A stretch of DNA of 64,000 nt from Xenopus tropicalis (GCF_000004195.4 NC_030678.2:84914904-84978903), one strand, 5' to 3'; positions 12,550 to 25,695 are shown, numbered from the stretch's first letter. Program-made: numbers and translations. The notes: a model not told the origin generated them from the sequence alone.

Positions 12550-13211
12550 CTATAAAGCAGTGATCCCCAACCAGTGGCTCGTAAGCAACATGTTGCTCCC
12601 CAACCCTTGGATGTTGCTCCCAGTGCCCCCAAACCAGGTAGTTGTATTCCTGACTTGGGGGCAAGTTTTGGTTGAATAAAAACAAGATTTACTACCAAAT
12701 AAAGTCTCCTGTAAGCTGATAGTGTGCAAAGAAGCTACCTAATAGCCAATCTTTGCCCTTTTTTGGCACCTCCATGAATTTTTATGATGCTTTTTTTACT
12801 CTCCGAGTCTTTTTACATTTGATTGTAGCTCACGAGTAAAGGTGGCCATACACGCACCGATATTATCGTACGAAACCTCGTTTCGTACGATAATCGGTGC
12901 GTGTATGGCATGTCAGCGAGCCGACCGATATCGCAGGAAGCTGCTGAAATCGGTCGGCTCGCCGATCGGCCAAGTTAGAAAATTTTGATCGGGCGCCATA
13001 GAAGGCGCCTGACCAAAATTCTCCCTTCAGAGCTGAATCGGCAGAAGGAGGTAGAAATCCTATTGTTTCTACCTCCTTACCTGCCGATTCAGCCCTGAAT
13101 GGTGTGTGGCGGATCTGACGATGTTTCGTGCGACCGACGGTCGTACGAAACATCGTGAGATCGCCACGTGTATGGCCAGCTTTAGAAAGGTTGGGGACCC
13201 CTATTATAAAG
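12550..13211. mobile_element. hAT element with 8-bp target duplication, carrying a nested MITE
   Basis: The element is 12558-13203. It starts CAGTGATCCCCAACC and ends GGTTGGGGACCCCTA. Flanks CTATAAAG (12550-12557) and TTATAAAG (13204-13211) differ by one base and form the 8-bp hAT target duplication. Its interior is interrupted by the family A MITE at 12839-13182, so the hAT inserted first. Non-coding. Confidence 0.85.
12839..13182. mobile_element. MITE, family A (TA-flanked), clean copy
   Basis: Ends AAGGTGGCCATACACG and CGTGTATGGCCAGCTT are inverted repeats with one mismatch. TA dinucleotides flank it (12837-12838, 13183-13184). It contains three internal palindromes: ATTATCGTACGAAAC / GTTTCGTACGATAAT near 12862-12896, CGGTCGGCTC pairs near 12920-12962, and GAATCGGCAG...CTGCCGATTC near 13035-13090. 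It is the reference copy for the degenerate copies at 1113 and 17186. Confidence 0.85.
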
Positions 13212-14670
13212 CATGGCGCGTTTATTATTTTATTGCTTACATATAAGTGAAAGATTGTGGCATGGCATACAGTATGTTATCAAGAAACACATTATCCAGA
13301 TAGCTCCAAAATACAGGTATGCAATTTTGTCCCATTTAAGCAAACAACTGTTATTTTTTATGTACTTTACACATCTTTGGAATAAAAAATGCGTTATTTA
13401 TTGTTAACAAAATGCCACACAAAGTAAACAAGCAATAAGAATGATTAACAGCTTTCTGGCTTGCTTATCTATTTCTGCTGCAGATAAAAAAAGCCATTGG
13501 CCAAGAGACTGTACATTTTCATAGTTAATGAAAAAAGCTTTGCTTCTGACCAAACATATGAAGTATTAATGAGAAACCTGGCTCCCACCAGCATGAAGTA
13601 CCAAGAAAAAAAGCCACAGAGGCAGCAGGGAGTACGTGAAATCAATTAGATCAGCATAATTGCCATGAGGAATTCTACTGTAGGCAAAAACAGCAAGTAG
13701 ACTGAGCCAATAATTAAAGTGTAGTGTTTGCCATCCTTGGAACAAAACCACGCTGTGATCTAGTTAAAATTGGATCACATAAAGCTGTATTATAAGCATT
13801 GATTTAACATTTCACACAGTGTGAGGACTTGTTCAATTACATTTTCTGCCATTTTAATTTCACAGAGGCTTTTGATCTTATGTATATATTCAGAATATAA
13901 CCTGTTGGAAGTTGCACCTTTAACACCCTTGAATAATTTCCTTTTGTTGTTCTTTTTTTGGAAAATGTATTCTCAGTACGAGTTCAGATTATTTGAAATC
14001 AGTGTATCGGCTTCAATGAAAAAATGAAGATAGAGAAATATTTCTTGCTGAAGTCATTAAGTGTTAGCAACACAACTTGCTATTCAACATTAGTGTTGGG
14101 TACAAAGTAGTCCAAAAGGATACATTATTTTAGGCCACTGCATAATGGGTCTTTATGTTGGAAATAAAATTGTTAAAATGTATGGCTACTGTAGCATCAA
14201 TGGGGAGATTCTAATCTAGACAAAGTGAGAAAATGAGGGAATCTGTTTGCAGAATAGGGTAAGTTAAACCCTTTTAGCTCTACACTAAAATTTTGATATA
14301 ATAACTAGATGAGTGAACAAGATAAGTGAATCTGTTTGCATATATAAAAAATAATATTTCATAAATTAGATTTCTGTAATCTGATGTACCTAAGAATAAA
14401 AGGAATTATCTTGCTGAGCTGACACATACTGGTCTGAATGGCAGTTGGCCAATATTTGCTTATTTTGTTTCAAAACTAAGAAATGTGTCACAAAATCAGT
14501 TCCTCCTTAAATATATTTGCACATATATGTTAATCATTTCAAGCAAAAAACGGTTATGGGTGTGGACCATAGGATATCAATCACTTACAACTGGGAATTA
14601 GGATTATTAGATAAATTATTTGCAGTGCTTCCACTGATTTTGTAGAACTGACTACCTCAACATTAGACAC
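13212..14670. other. No recognised gene
   Basis: A short stretch at 13265-13318 (TTATCAAGAAACACATTATCC) resembles a decayed family B terminus. The rest is unrecognised AT-rich DNA. Confidence 0.45.
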
Positions 14671-14671
14671 A

Positions 14672-14995
14672 GGGGTGGAGTACGAAAGTTTCAGATTCAT
14701 TCAAACTTTGGTATCGTGACTTTCCTTGGGCCAGGTTGGAGCTGCAGAGTGCCATTGAGTCCTTCCAAAATCATGCACAGAAGTATTAAAGTCAGAAAGG
14801 TTTTCCCGCCATTTACGATAGTTCGGATACGAAAATTTTGTGACTTTCGGATCGCCAATACGATATTATCATGACTAATATGATTTTTTCGTAAGCTTTT
14901 TTGTGATATTTGCGATCATCAGAAATGATCGTATTTAATCCAAATGTTTCCCATTTCGGGCTTCGAACTCGTACTTTGATGAATCAGCCCCACAA
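14672..14995. mobile_element. Probable MITE remnant
   Basis: It ends TTCGAACTCGTACTTTGATGAATCAGCCCC, a terminus style repeated across frog MITEs, and the interior is rich in CGATA/TCGTA motifs that pair with one another (ACGATATTATC near 14868; GATCGTATTTAATC near 14926). The left end is unclear. Confidence 0.4.
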
Positions 14996-17185
14996 TGTCA
15001 ATATGAACTGAATACCACCAGATGTTATCACTGTCTGGGCTGGATTAACTTTTTCTTTAACAGTGTTTCATGCTGGTGGAGAAAATAGCAGGTGTTATTA
15101 AGGTTGTTAAGGTGACATATGCCTTTATGCAGAAGATCAGTTTCCAGTTGGGCTAAATTCACAAGTCATTTTGTCAGTGCTTCTTTCTTCCACAAACCCA
15201 TTAGGGGCTTTCTTAAAGCGGTTGTCCCACTGTGCCCTCTTGTTCTAGACTGTAGATATCAAATACATAGCGTAGGCTCTCCTATAACCTAAACCTAAAT
15301 GCTCAGTTTTGTCACTCGTGCACAATTCGCCTTAGACTCTACCCCATTCTAAGTACTCCTTGCAGGGACAAAATGCTGTCCTTTCTAACCATCCCTGACT
15401 ACATTTTACTCCTGGAGTCACTTGTCACTGCTGTTTCTAGCTAGTCTACGTACCAACCTCCCCAAAAGGCCTGGGCACAACGTTCTGCTGCTGCCCCTGA
15501 TGCCACAGCAAAGTACTCCCTTATATAGGCTCAGAGATGGATCTAGCTCTAGCTTAAAACTGTGTTTAAAGTTCCCAGCTCCAGCTGCAGGAACAAACAA
15601 CATGGAGCCAAATTTACACAGATCAGGTGGAATTCTAATTGGAGAACTCCAATAAATACTAATACTAAATACTAATTTAGCCACTGGCCCTTTAAGAGAT
15701 GGGGAAAAGTTTTATTATGCAATACATTTCTTTACGCATACAACCCTGATGTTACAGGGCTACAGCTCCCAGCATGCTTAAACCAGTGAAGAAGACTGTT
15801 GATCTATGATGATTTGTAGTGCAGCTAAATTTGGGAAAAGTTTGGATAACAGTGTTTAAATCACCTTTAAAGGTTAAGAAAAATTAAACATAGCAAATTA
15901 TTAATGGCAATAAAAGCCTAAAAGGAAAGGCGTTAAGTCAACCTTGGACATTTTGTTCTTCTCAGCCTAGCATATCATCAAGCATAGCCGAATATAAAGA
16001 GGTATTGGGAAACCATCCAAAAATAGTTTTTGCCTATTGAAAGAGATTATCATTTTAATCATATTTTACATAAATTTTTTTGTGTTTTTAAAGTTATCTT
16101 TAAATGTACCTGCTACAGAGAGGCTCTGCTGGTTCTGACCTCTGCAACAATGTAGCAAAAGCCAGTTGACCTAAAAAAAAGACTGTCTTCTGCTACAATG
16201 TTTCAGGACCATGTAACAGAAGGGGGTAAACAAATGCTTCTTTCAGTTGCAATGACTTACAAATAACTTTAAAACAACTGAAACTTGTTTGTTAACATTA
16301 AAAGGTTGCTTAGAATGATATATTATACTTTCATTATGCAAAAAATCTGTTTTTGGTGGAGTCACATTCAACAAGTTAAGACAAATAGGGAAATTATTCC
16401 AATGTGTATTTGATGTGCCTTGAGATTTTATGCTGTTAAATAATAACTAATGTCATGAACATTTTGAAGCTTTACTTCTTGAATATCCTAATGGGGATAT
16501 GCGTAAATCGTTCTTGTTTGGCAAAAAATTAAGCTTTTACACAAAGGTTCAGATTTAGACATTAATGTATTCTAAATGCCATATTTCACAATATTGTTGG
16601 GAGATGTGTGTCAGAGTCCACTTGGGATTAACGATGATGATGCCTGATTCCTGGAAAGTCCTACACAATTTTTTTCACAAACATTTCAAAATAATAATCC
16701 CTATAATAACTTTTTCCAAAATAAGGAAATATAGTCATTAACTATATTAGACTCTAACATTGGAATACATTTTGGTTTTTGGAAAACACTGAGCACATAA
16801 ACTTTTATATTTAGTAAATATGACAAGACCCATCCTATAGTAAATATTTTATAGCTCATTGCAAATAATATATTGGTATGTGTGTTTTTAATGTTAGGAA
16901 AACATGATGTTACACCTTTAGAAAATGGGTACCTTGTGCTCTGAATTACCCCTGGCTAAGAGAGCTACAACTTCTTGTAACTCTTGGTAGAGCAATGGTT
17001 ACATTGACTCTTTAGTTTCAGGTGGGCCCTCGCTGAACTGGTTTAGGAAGGATTAAAATTCCACACACAGAACTTTATCTTAAAAATAACTTGGGTGCCA
17101 TTGGTCTTAAAAACTTTATTAACTGAATGGTTTACAATCTCTTTGGCTGCTGTTGATAAAACACTTTCCCTGGGATCGTATTCTT
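14996..17185. other. No recognised feature
   Basis: No gene, boundary or RNA that I can support. Overlapping frames on both strands at 15418-15684 are not conserved with anything I recognise. Confidence 0.45.
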
Positions 17186-17342
17186 AAGGTGCCCAGTCAT
17201 GCACTGATATTATCATACGAAATAAGGTTGGTGGGTTAACGAGGCAACAGATATTGCAAAACCCTTGGATATCAGTTGTCTAGTTGATGGGGCAGGTCCA
17301 AAAATTTTGATCGGGCACAATCGCGCTCTTTTTGATAGAAGA
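17186..17342 (+). mobile_element. MITE, family A, left-half fragment
   Basis: AAGGTGCCCAGTCATGCACTGATATTATCATACGAAA aligns with the start of the 12839 copy, and AAAATTTTGATCGGGC matches its middle. The right half is missing. Confidence 0.6.
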
Positions 17343-19432
17343 GCTACATTTTCAGTTTAATGTGTAAGCAATTGCATGCTCTGCTTCCACTATTACGGAT
17401 GCATTATGGTAAACACTCATGTTCTAAAATAACAATTTACCGAATGGCATGCATTTGCATGGAAGCAAAAAAAAAAAACATTTCTAGGAAATTGTTTGAT
17501 AACTGTTTAATAATTCTTGCCTTATATGGCTTTTATTTGATCAGCTCCCTTTGCACGATTGTATACACAGTTGTTAGGCCATGCATACCATTTATTTGTC
17601 TTTGAGAAGTTTTGAAAGGTTAGAAAAACATCAGGCCAACTGAAGAGCTAACCTTAGGTGTTATGGAATATACTTCACAAGGCTTAGTGGCAGACTAGTA
17701 TAACATTCCCTTACCTCATCACTGATGTTATGGTGGTTTCAAATCACCCTATTGATATTGCCTGGTGAAACTGAAAAGATTTACCAAAACGTAATTGCCC
17801 TAGCCATACTGTATTTGTTTCATAAATGCAGCTGTGAGTTTGTTTTTATTTAGTACATTCTTACAAAATTGTCTTCTCTGTGTAAATGCAAAGCATTTGC
17901 ATTTACTGTCAATATGCCTATGCTGTCTTGAAAAGACTGTTTTAAGAAGAACAATTTATATAAGGTTTTCCGTGACAAACGATAATTGTATTCTAGTCTT
18001 GGGTCTAGAATTAAAAAGCAAGGGTAAATTTCTGCACACCTGGGCCTGTGTTACCCTTAGCTACTTTTAGTCTGAATATACTGAATATTTTCTAGAAAAA
18101 AATATAGAAAAAGTATAAAAATAGAGCCACTGGACTTTACAAAGCTTTAAAGAGGGTATTAAATTGATTAAAACAAAACAAAAAAAAATGTAATACAGTA
18201 TAACTGTGTGGCAAACATTATCCTTCTTAAACCCATGACAGTGTTTTGACTACATTGAGGACATATGAGGAAATCAGAGGCAGCTGGGGTAGGTTTTACA
18301 GTTTTCTTCGGCTGTATCGCTAACACTTGAAAATTATTATTAAGACCACTGTACTATTAGTTACTTGAGATATTTGTATATGAAAAGTTCAAACTGTTTA
18401 TATGAACAAACACAGTTAATATTTATATATTTTTATATTTTAAACTCAGTTGGTTTTGGGTATGTGGTTTCAGGAAAATAGTTCAGCTTTCATTTAAAAC
18501 TATTTTAGTAGTGGTGCATTGGGCAGATTATATAAATGAGTGGCTTCTAAAGTGCTGTTTTCCAAGGGGGCTCAGACAACAGCAACCCTAGTGCTGCCTC
18601 AGCCATCTTGGCCCACATGGCACTGAGGCAAGTGACACACACACTTACTTTTACATTAGCACATATGCAATTTGTTGTGAGGAACTTTATACACTCACAG
18701 AACACCCACATACATACACAACACACAAGACTTATGAGGTTTGTTTACATGAAAAAATAAATGGATTATTCAGGAGTCCCCTTTAGAAGACATGAGTACC
18801 TAGATAATGATTAATGTAAAAATATGACTGGATAATAATGTTACTACATAATTTATGAATGTTAGACAAAGTCTAGTCTGCTGCCATGATTAATTAACAG
18901 TTGCTGAGTTATATGTGTCAGGGCCAGCACACAGGTACCTTTTTTTCTTTATTCTGAGGGTTAGTTTTAATTCCCTTCTGCCCCTCTCCCCACCAGCCAG
19001 GAAACAGTATGAAAATAGTTAGGGGAACATGAAGTCACAGCACAGAAATATGAACAAAATGCAAGGTTACTAATAAAAAAGGGAACCTGTAAGGTTGGTG
19101 AGTGAAGGTAAATTGACTAAATGAGAAACTGGAATGTATAGGTGATGATGATGATGGTGGAAAGCAGTATAAAAAGAGAGAGAGAGAAGAAACATGAAAT
19201 TAAGAGGAATAGAGTAGTGGCACTGGCAGAAGAGGAACTAATCAGAGGGCAAAAGGATAAAAATAGAAGGATAACATGGGGCAGCAGAATAGGGAGTGCA
19301 TCTTGAAAAAATGTAAGTATCTGTGCTGTCTGTTAATTATGCATGGTATCCAACAAGCAAAAAACGGATGCCACTGCGTATAACAAATGCAACAATTGCA
19401 GTACTACTACTAAAAGTATTCCCCTTCCCATG
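17343..19432. other. No recognised gene; short simple repeats
   Basis: It contains an A-run at 17467-17480 and GATGATGATGATGG and GAGAGAGAGAGA tracts at 19143-19190. Nothing else is supportable. Confidence 0.5.
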
Positions 19433-19570
19433 GGGGGTCATTTATCAACACTGGGCAAATTTCCCCATGGGCAGTAACCCATGGCAACCAATCAAAATCA
19501 AAATATTTAATTCGTTGTTCTACCTGCAGCTGGCACAATCAAATTTGCCCAGTGTTAATAAATGAGCCCC
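19433..19570. mobile_element. Short MITE (138 bp)
   Basis: GGGGTCATTTATCAACACTGGGCAAATTT at the left pairs with AAATTTGCCCAGTGTTAATAAATGAGCCCC at the right. The interior CCCATGGCAACCAATCA recurs in the element at 60141-60303. Terminal repeats cover most of its length. Confidence 0.75.
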
Positions 19571-20219
19571 AGTGTTTGTTATTGTGTATAATGTGCCTGA
19601 AGAGTAAGTACCGACAACCTTTACTGTTTATTATGTGCTTGTGGTGCTTCAACCCAATGTCAGTGTACACTGGATCCTACCCAAACCCTCCACTTCAGCT
19701 GCTTTCGAGCTTCATCCTGCTGCCCAAAGCATGTGTTAAACTACACATCTCAATATCCCTAGATAGGCAAATGGGTTTTGTTTGAGAATAATAGAAGTTT
19801 CAAGGTGAGATAGGGTAAAAGGTAAGATAAAATTGTCCTGGCAAGGAATGGGTTAAGTTGCCTCCCCAAGTACAAGAATTACCCTCTGCCTATGGAAAGT
19901 TGTACTCACCACCAAACAATTTTAAACCATTAAGTGGGTGCAATGAGGGTGTGACCACAACATTTATACAGACAAAGATCCTCTGCCCATTATTAATATT
20001 TTAAGGACATTATTATATTTTGTGCATTAAGTTACCAAGAAATGTCCCCCCCCCCCCTTAAGCAAAACAGGGATTGTTTGTCCATATATTGCAATGTACT
20101 TCAAGCTGGCCAGCCACATAATCATATGACTATTGGATATCAATCGGTTTAGAAGGCCGCCAACATCTTTGATAATAATCTGGATCAGTGGTACTGGTGG
20201 AAACATTTATGCTAGCTAG
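19571..20219. other. No recognised gene
   Basis: It includes a C-run at 20047-20058. A weak family A echo lies at 20103-20200 (GCTGGCCAGCCACATAATC, TCAATCGGTTTAGA). Otherwise nothing. Confidence 0.4.
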
Positions 20220-22930
20220 AAATTCCAGCTGATTGAAAAAGCGTCTAGAAAGGTTGCAATTTCTCTTGGTAGCCATCACATCTATTTGGGAGCTCCCCAC
20301 TTCCTGACTAGCTGCAGAAAAATTCCTTTGTTAAGTGTCCACTCCCTCAGCACTGTTTGTTTGCTGAGCTTGTCTGCCCATTTGTTGTCAACACTAGATA
20401 CGTGAAATGAACTTGTTGCCAACACCACTTATGTGGATCGCCAAAATTAGCAAGACCTTCACCTAAAGCCAATCCATAATCTTGGCACACTGCTTGATTA
20501 AACTATTACAATAGACTGCACATATGTTGTTAAATAATCACATTCACAATTTGCTTGTGAAAACACTTGTGTTCCATACAGTCCTCAGCTCTCAGTAGTT
20601 TGAGGATGCCACATTTTTCTTCTGTGAACACAACCCCTGCACCATCCAATTCCCTAGGTGGGCACCCCACCATCTCAATGACACATCTGTTGCAATATTC
20701 ACTGGAGCCTGACACAAAATCTTCTTCCCTTTGTTCAGATTCTTTCCTTGAATCCACTCTTTGAATGCTACTTTCATTCTGGGTGATCCCTCATCCTCCT
20801 GTTCATAGCTGATTACTTCCGATTCCACAACTTCAGAATAAGAAGTTAAAAGCATATAATTTGTGCTTTGGTCCAAGGCACTGCTTCTATTCCCGTAATC
20901 ATGTGACCAAGAACACTTGCGGCTTGCTGGATGGAAAAAAAATAGCTTTCCAATATTTATTTTATCTCCTGAATAAAAGTTTACCTTTCCTTCCGAAAGG
21001 AAAAATCTTGATGCAATGAGAATCCATTATGAATCCCAAACATCTTACAGAGGTGGATGGATGCAGATTAGATTTTTCTTTGTTGATAATCCACTAGTGG
21101 GATTCCAGAAATCCTAGGGTTCAATGTACGTAGCTTTCTATTTCTTCCAAATAGGAGGCTTTTAAGAGCCAGTTGCATAAATAATGGATTTGATTTTAAA
21201 AATGCCTACTTTCCTTAAGGCTGCTCCCAACACCACTTTAATCTTTGTAAAACTCTTGGGGCAAATGTAATCTCAAACAGCAACACCCTGAATGACTAAT
21301 CCTGTTGTCTAAAAACACAGTCACTTAATTTTTTTCTGCTATCTTGATGCATTGGGATATGTCTATAGTCACCATGGTCTATGGATCTATAGTCACCAGG
21401 TCTTTGTTGGCGGAATCTTCTTTTGCGAATAAACCCATTGAGATGCCTCAGGTATTTAACCAATCTCACCTTGCCCCCTGACATTAACGGAATGTCTTCC
21501 AAACATTTGTGTGAATGAACTCTTGTACTTTTTCTTTGCTTGGATAAAACAAATCTTAGTTCCCATTGGTGATAAAATATGAGATACCCTGCCTCTGACA
21601 GCTTTGGGTGTATGCCTGGTGTCAGAAATCCATTTTTGGAGTTCTTGGACTTAACTCCTTTTGTGTTTTGGTCAGACTCAGCAGGTCTGGACTATTTGGT
21701 TCTTCTGAAATACTCACTGTTCCTGAGTCTGTATCTGAAATGCTAAGATCTAGGAAACCAACTTCTAGATCTTTGATGAAAAACAGGTCTCTTAAACCTA
21801 TAAGAGAGTTTTACATTTACTAACTTGTAAACTTTCAATAAGTTGATCCAGTTTTGAGCCAAACAGTTCCTTGTTTCAAAAGGCAGTGAACAGAGTGAAC
21901 AGAGACTATTCTTTGATGAAAAATCCACCATCCATGAGGCTGTTGAACCCACTGAAGAGAGCGCCATCATTCTAGCCACTAGCTTAAACGATTCTACCAC
22001 TGCATTACAAATAAAATTGGTGATCAATATTATGTATTTAAGGAAATCCAAGAGCTTATCTCTAGACTCCCCTGTGTCCACCTAACGTTTCAGAGTTCTG
22101 GAAACAGACACTGCTGCAATTGATGGCTTAGCCTGTCCTGTCTTTGCAGTATAAGGTCTTCTCAATCAGCTCTCCTGTCCATGGGTTCTTTAAGACCAGA
22201 TGTGTCTTCCATTGGAATAGTAGTCCTTTATGACATCTTGGCTATGGGAATGTCTAATGAAGGAGGTTCATCCCACTTTCATCAATGTCTTGCTTATGTA
22301 AAGCAAACATATGCTTAAACCTTTTGAAGAAATCTGATCTCCTCCCAGGGTCTTTCCATTTTGCTTCCATTAATTTCTACATGATCTACAGCAGTGTTGT
22401 CATCTTTTGGTTGAGCAAAAGAAGAGAAATGTATGCTTAAGAGAGCTTTGTTCTTCTTTTTCCCCTGGTCCTCCATAATCCTATTCACTGCTTTTACGAG
22501 TTTTCTCTGGAGGAAAACAGGTCAGCAAAGATAGAAAAAGCAGAGGAAGAAATCTCGCAAGAATCAAAATCTCCAGACACCTAATCAATCACATCTTACT
22601 TATTCTCTTAAGTGGAAGTAGTGCTTGTCTCATCTCATCAAATGTTTTTGTCATCATAGATTTAAACCAATATGTCTCGCTCTTACCTCAGTAAGCATCC
22701 AGCCTGTGTGGAACTTCAGAACTCCAGGATGCACTAAAGGTACAGGCTAAAAATCCCCCCAAAAGGACGCAAAAGACGCATATATTGCCCTGGGACACTG
22801 CATTCCCCCAGGGGGTTAACCCTCAGGTAACCCCCAGTTGGCCATTAAGCTCCTCCTGGATCTTCTAATCTTCACCACTTTGTCTACAGGTAGGACAGGA
22901 AAAAACATACTGGAGGAGGGGCTATCGGGG
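20220..22930 (-). pseudogene. DIRS-like retroelement, old degenerate copy (gag, RT, RNase H)
   Basis: Read leftwards, the domains follow DIRS order. The right part (about 22750-22930) resembles the DIRS leader, with CCTCCTCCAGTATG and a pyrimidine-rich terminus. 21743-22081 carries the gag-like segment with VVESFKLVARMMALSS. 21296-21502 holds RT N-terminal sequence (LRHLNGFIRKRRF ... YRHIPMHQDSRK). 20592-20876 holds the RNase H start (WWGAHLGNWMVQG), followed near 20380-20480 by the RNase H end (KWADKLSKQT, REWTLNKG). Frames change repeatedly and stops are frequent. The tyrosine recombinase is not visible. DIRS elements copy through RNA and integrate by recombinase without target duplication, so no duplication is expected. 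Confidence 0.72.
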
Positions 22931-22945
22931 GACTTTAAAGACTGC

Positions 22946-23340
22946 TAATTAATTATTTAGAAACACAAAAAGAAGTTGTGGGAGCACTCCAAGGCTAAAT
23001 AAAGTATACAAATACAATGGAAGTGCAACTGATCTGGCCAAATTAACTACAAACATACAAAAAGAAAAAGGAATTGATCAATGCACATTCCCTGGTCCCC
23101 TGTTTCATAAGTAAATTGTCTGTTAGTTTCATGCTAGTGCATATATTGACAAAAAACAGGGGTTTTTAGTTACAAAATTATGATCATAAGATTGGTAAGC
23201 CACCATACCACGTCAAGGTAAACCCTGTATGGTGTCAATATATGCACTAGCATGAAACTAACAGACAATTTACTTATGAAACAGGGGACCAGGGAATGTG
23301 CATTGATCAATTCGTTTTTCTTTTTGTAATTAATTATTTA
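22946..23340. mobile_element. Snap-back retro-insertion with 14-bp target duplication
   Basis: TAATTAATTATTTA occurs at 22946-22959 and again at 23327-23340, flanking a 367-bp insert. Inside, 23057-23151 and 23233-23327 are inverted copies of each other (95 bp each, one mismatch noticed), separated by an 81-base loop. The first 97 bp of the insert are unpaired. A long AT-rich target duplication with an inverted duplicate points to target-primed reverse transcription with inversion, as seen for LINEs and Penelope-like elements. The parent family is not identified; there is no coding capacity. Confidence 0.75.
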
Positions 23341-23414
23341 TGCTGCCAGCGAGACACAAAAGTTAACCCTTGGAATGCTGCCTGTTGGATATAATGGAAG
23401 TCAACATTTAAAAA

Positions 23415-23956
23415 GTCTAAACCAGTGTTGTCCAACTTCTGTGGTACCAAGGGCCACAGTTTTTCTGGCATACATGGTGGAGGGCCAATAATGAAAGACA
23501 GTTTTGACCAAACCCAAATGGTTCGTGCTCAATGCAGGAATATCACCCATCACTCATATGTGAAAAAAGTTCATGTCATATTACGATATACCCTTAAATC
23601 TATATACTCCCTACTCTCCATTGGTTAGCTAGGCCCCAAAGCACATAATTACACACCGTAGTAACTTCCAAACAACTATTTCCAAATGCTAACAAACTCC
23701 TAGAACAACCCCTGCCAGGTTCAACTCCCATAGGCAGCATAGGGCAGGCAGAGTATGGCACACACAAGCAGCATAGGGCAGGCGGAGTATGGTGTGAACT
23801 ATACAGGGGATTACAGCCTGAATCTGAGGTAAGAATAATGCAGGGCAGTTTATCTCAGTACTGATACCATTTAAAGCTTACACAAAGGTAAGCTGTCACA
23901 GCAGCCACACAGATTGGGGGGGCACGGGTGACCAGTTGGACAGCACTGGTCTAAAT
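23415..23956. mobile_element. hAT element with near-perfect 8-bp duplication and a two-unit minisatellite seed
   Basis: The element is 23423-23948. It starts CAGTGTTGTCCAACTTCTG and ends CAGTTGGACAGCACTG. Flanks GTCTAAAC and GTCTAAAT (23415-23422, 23949-23956) differ by one base. At 23731-23798 it holds about two copies of the motif AGGCAGCATAGGGCAGGC...GAGTATGG. That motif is expanded to kilobase length in the related element at 32.8-35.0 kb. Non-coding. Confidence 0.85.
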
Positions 23957-25508
23957 AATAACACAATTCTTTGCCCTGTTCCAAATTGTTTCTATAAGCC
24001 AGCAGTCATAGAAAGTGTTTTTGTGCACAAATAATATTAAGTCATGCGTAAGAGACCACAGATCTTTGTAAGAAATGTAAAGTCACCGTGTTGCAATTTC
24101 TCCTTTCAAGTTTTGAACAGCCTATATGATTAAAGATGCCTTTTCATTGATTCAGAGATGTGTTTCAGTTTAACTGCATTGCACATGCCTCAGTGTGCAG
24201 GGATTGTTATTATGCTCTAAAATTTTAAATACTTTGTAATAAGTCAGCTATTTAACTGCTGTGTCTGAATTCTTTAGTTTCAGGTGGAGCCTTAGAATGG
24301 GGCCCAGCTTAGAGGATTTATTTGGGAGATGGCTTTGTATATGCAGGTTTGGTGTATGAGGTAGGTTTGGGTTTAATGTGTATTTTTATTCCATTGAACA
24401 TAAAAGAGATGTAAGCCATATTGCTCAGACATGGTTTGCCCATTGGACAACAATTTCCAGCAAAGTCACACATTTGTAGAGGGTTAAACAATTCCAGGGA
24501 CTGTAATGGACTGGCATCAGGGTTAAATACTTAATGTACTATTGGATACTTACTGCGCTGCAAGGACCTATTGGCCTACCTGGCCAGTCAGCTTGAGTAT
24601 ACCATGAGTCCTACACTTCATTAGAGTGACCTTTCTATATAAGTGTTACTCCGCCCTAATATTGCCAGACTACAATTCCCAGCATTTTCCAGCAACTGCT
24701 TTAGTATGATAGGAGTTGTAATTCCGCATCCACTGCAATAGGTTTATAATGTAACACTACAAAATAAAGCCCTCTGAGGCCATAAGCCCAGTTGAGGCAA
24801 GAGGAACCTCCAATGAAAATTCTCCAATGAAACACTAATTCATAAGTGTGAATTTGATTGTGTAAGGGTTATTGCACAAAACATTTACCAGTACAAGCAA
24901 GCAACATTTTCACAGCAAGCTCACTATGTTACCAGCAAGATGACTGATGTGCTGCTGTCAATGGAAGAAAAAATGCTTCTGGCAAATAGTTCTTGGGCTG
25001 GCATTGCTTCCAGTGATGGTTTGGATTAGCAGTGAATATTTCAACTAAGGACATATAATCTTAAAAGAAGTGTCTGGATACTTTTGGCCATATAGTGTAA
25101 GTCACAAGCAACAACTTTCTGAACTTTTGGGTTCCAATATAAATGTATAACACTTGCCTGGCAGTCATTATAATAAATAGAAGTGTAAAAAATGGCATTG
25201 CCCTTTGAAGACTGTTTAAAACTTTGCAGAAGCCTCAACAATAATTACTTTCCTTCTTTCCGGTCATCACTTAAAACATGCAATGTTTACTAAAGGAAAA
25301 GAAACATCAGTGCTGAATATGCCAGCTATGTAACTAAGTGTAGAGGTTATTTATTATGTATTATATGTTGTGGGTAATAGAGCAGAGCTATAACAGCATT
25401 AGTTTCCATTCCAGGACTTCACTGAACACATTTAACTACAAGCAGGTACCCAAACAATTTTTGTACATACACATGGGCAATAACAATGTGGAGTCTACTA
25501 CACATTCA
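23957..25508. other. No recognised gene
   Basis: It includes the TE-like phrase GACTACAATTCCCAGCAT near 24670, common in frog repeats, but no boundary can be drawn. Confidence 0.45.
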
Positions 25509-25695
25509 TGGGTATATTTATCATGCTGAGTAAAAAGTGGAGAAAAACATCACTGGTGATGATGCTCATAGCAGCCAATCAGATGCTTTGCTTTGGTTTT
25601 CTAACTGTTGAAATCTAATTGCTGATCGGTTGCTCTGGGCAACATCACCAGTTATGCTTTACTGCACTTTTTACACAGCATGATAAATATACCCC
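25509..25695. mobile_element. MITE, family D, complete copy (187 bp)
   Basis: GGGTATATTTATCATGCTGAGTAAAAAGTGGAG at the left pairs with the right-end CACTTTTTACACAGCATGATAAATATACCCC. Internal arms (CATCACTGGTGATG; GTTGCTCTGGGCAACATCACC) complete a long hairpin. The second copy is at 63136, in opposite orientation. Confidence 0.8.
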
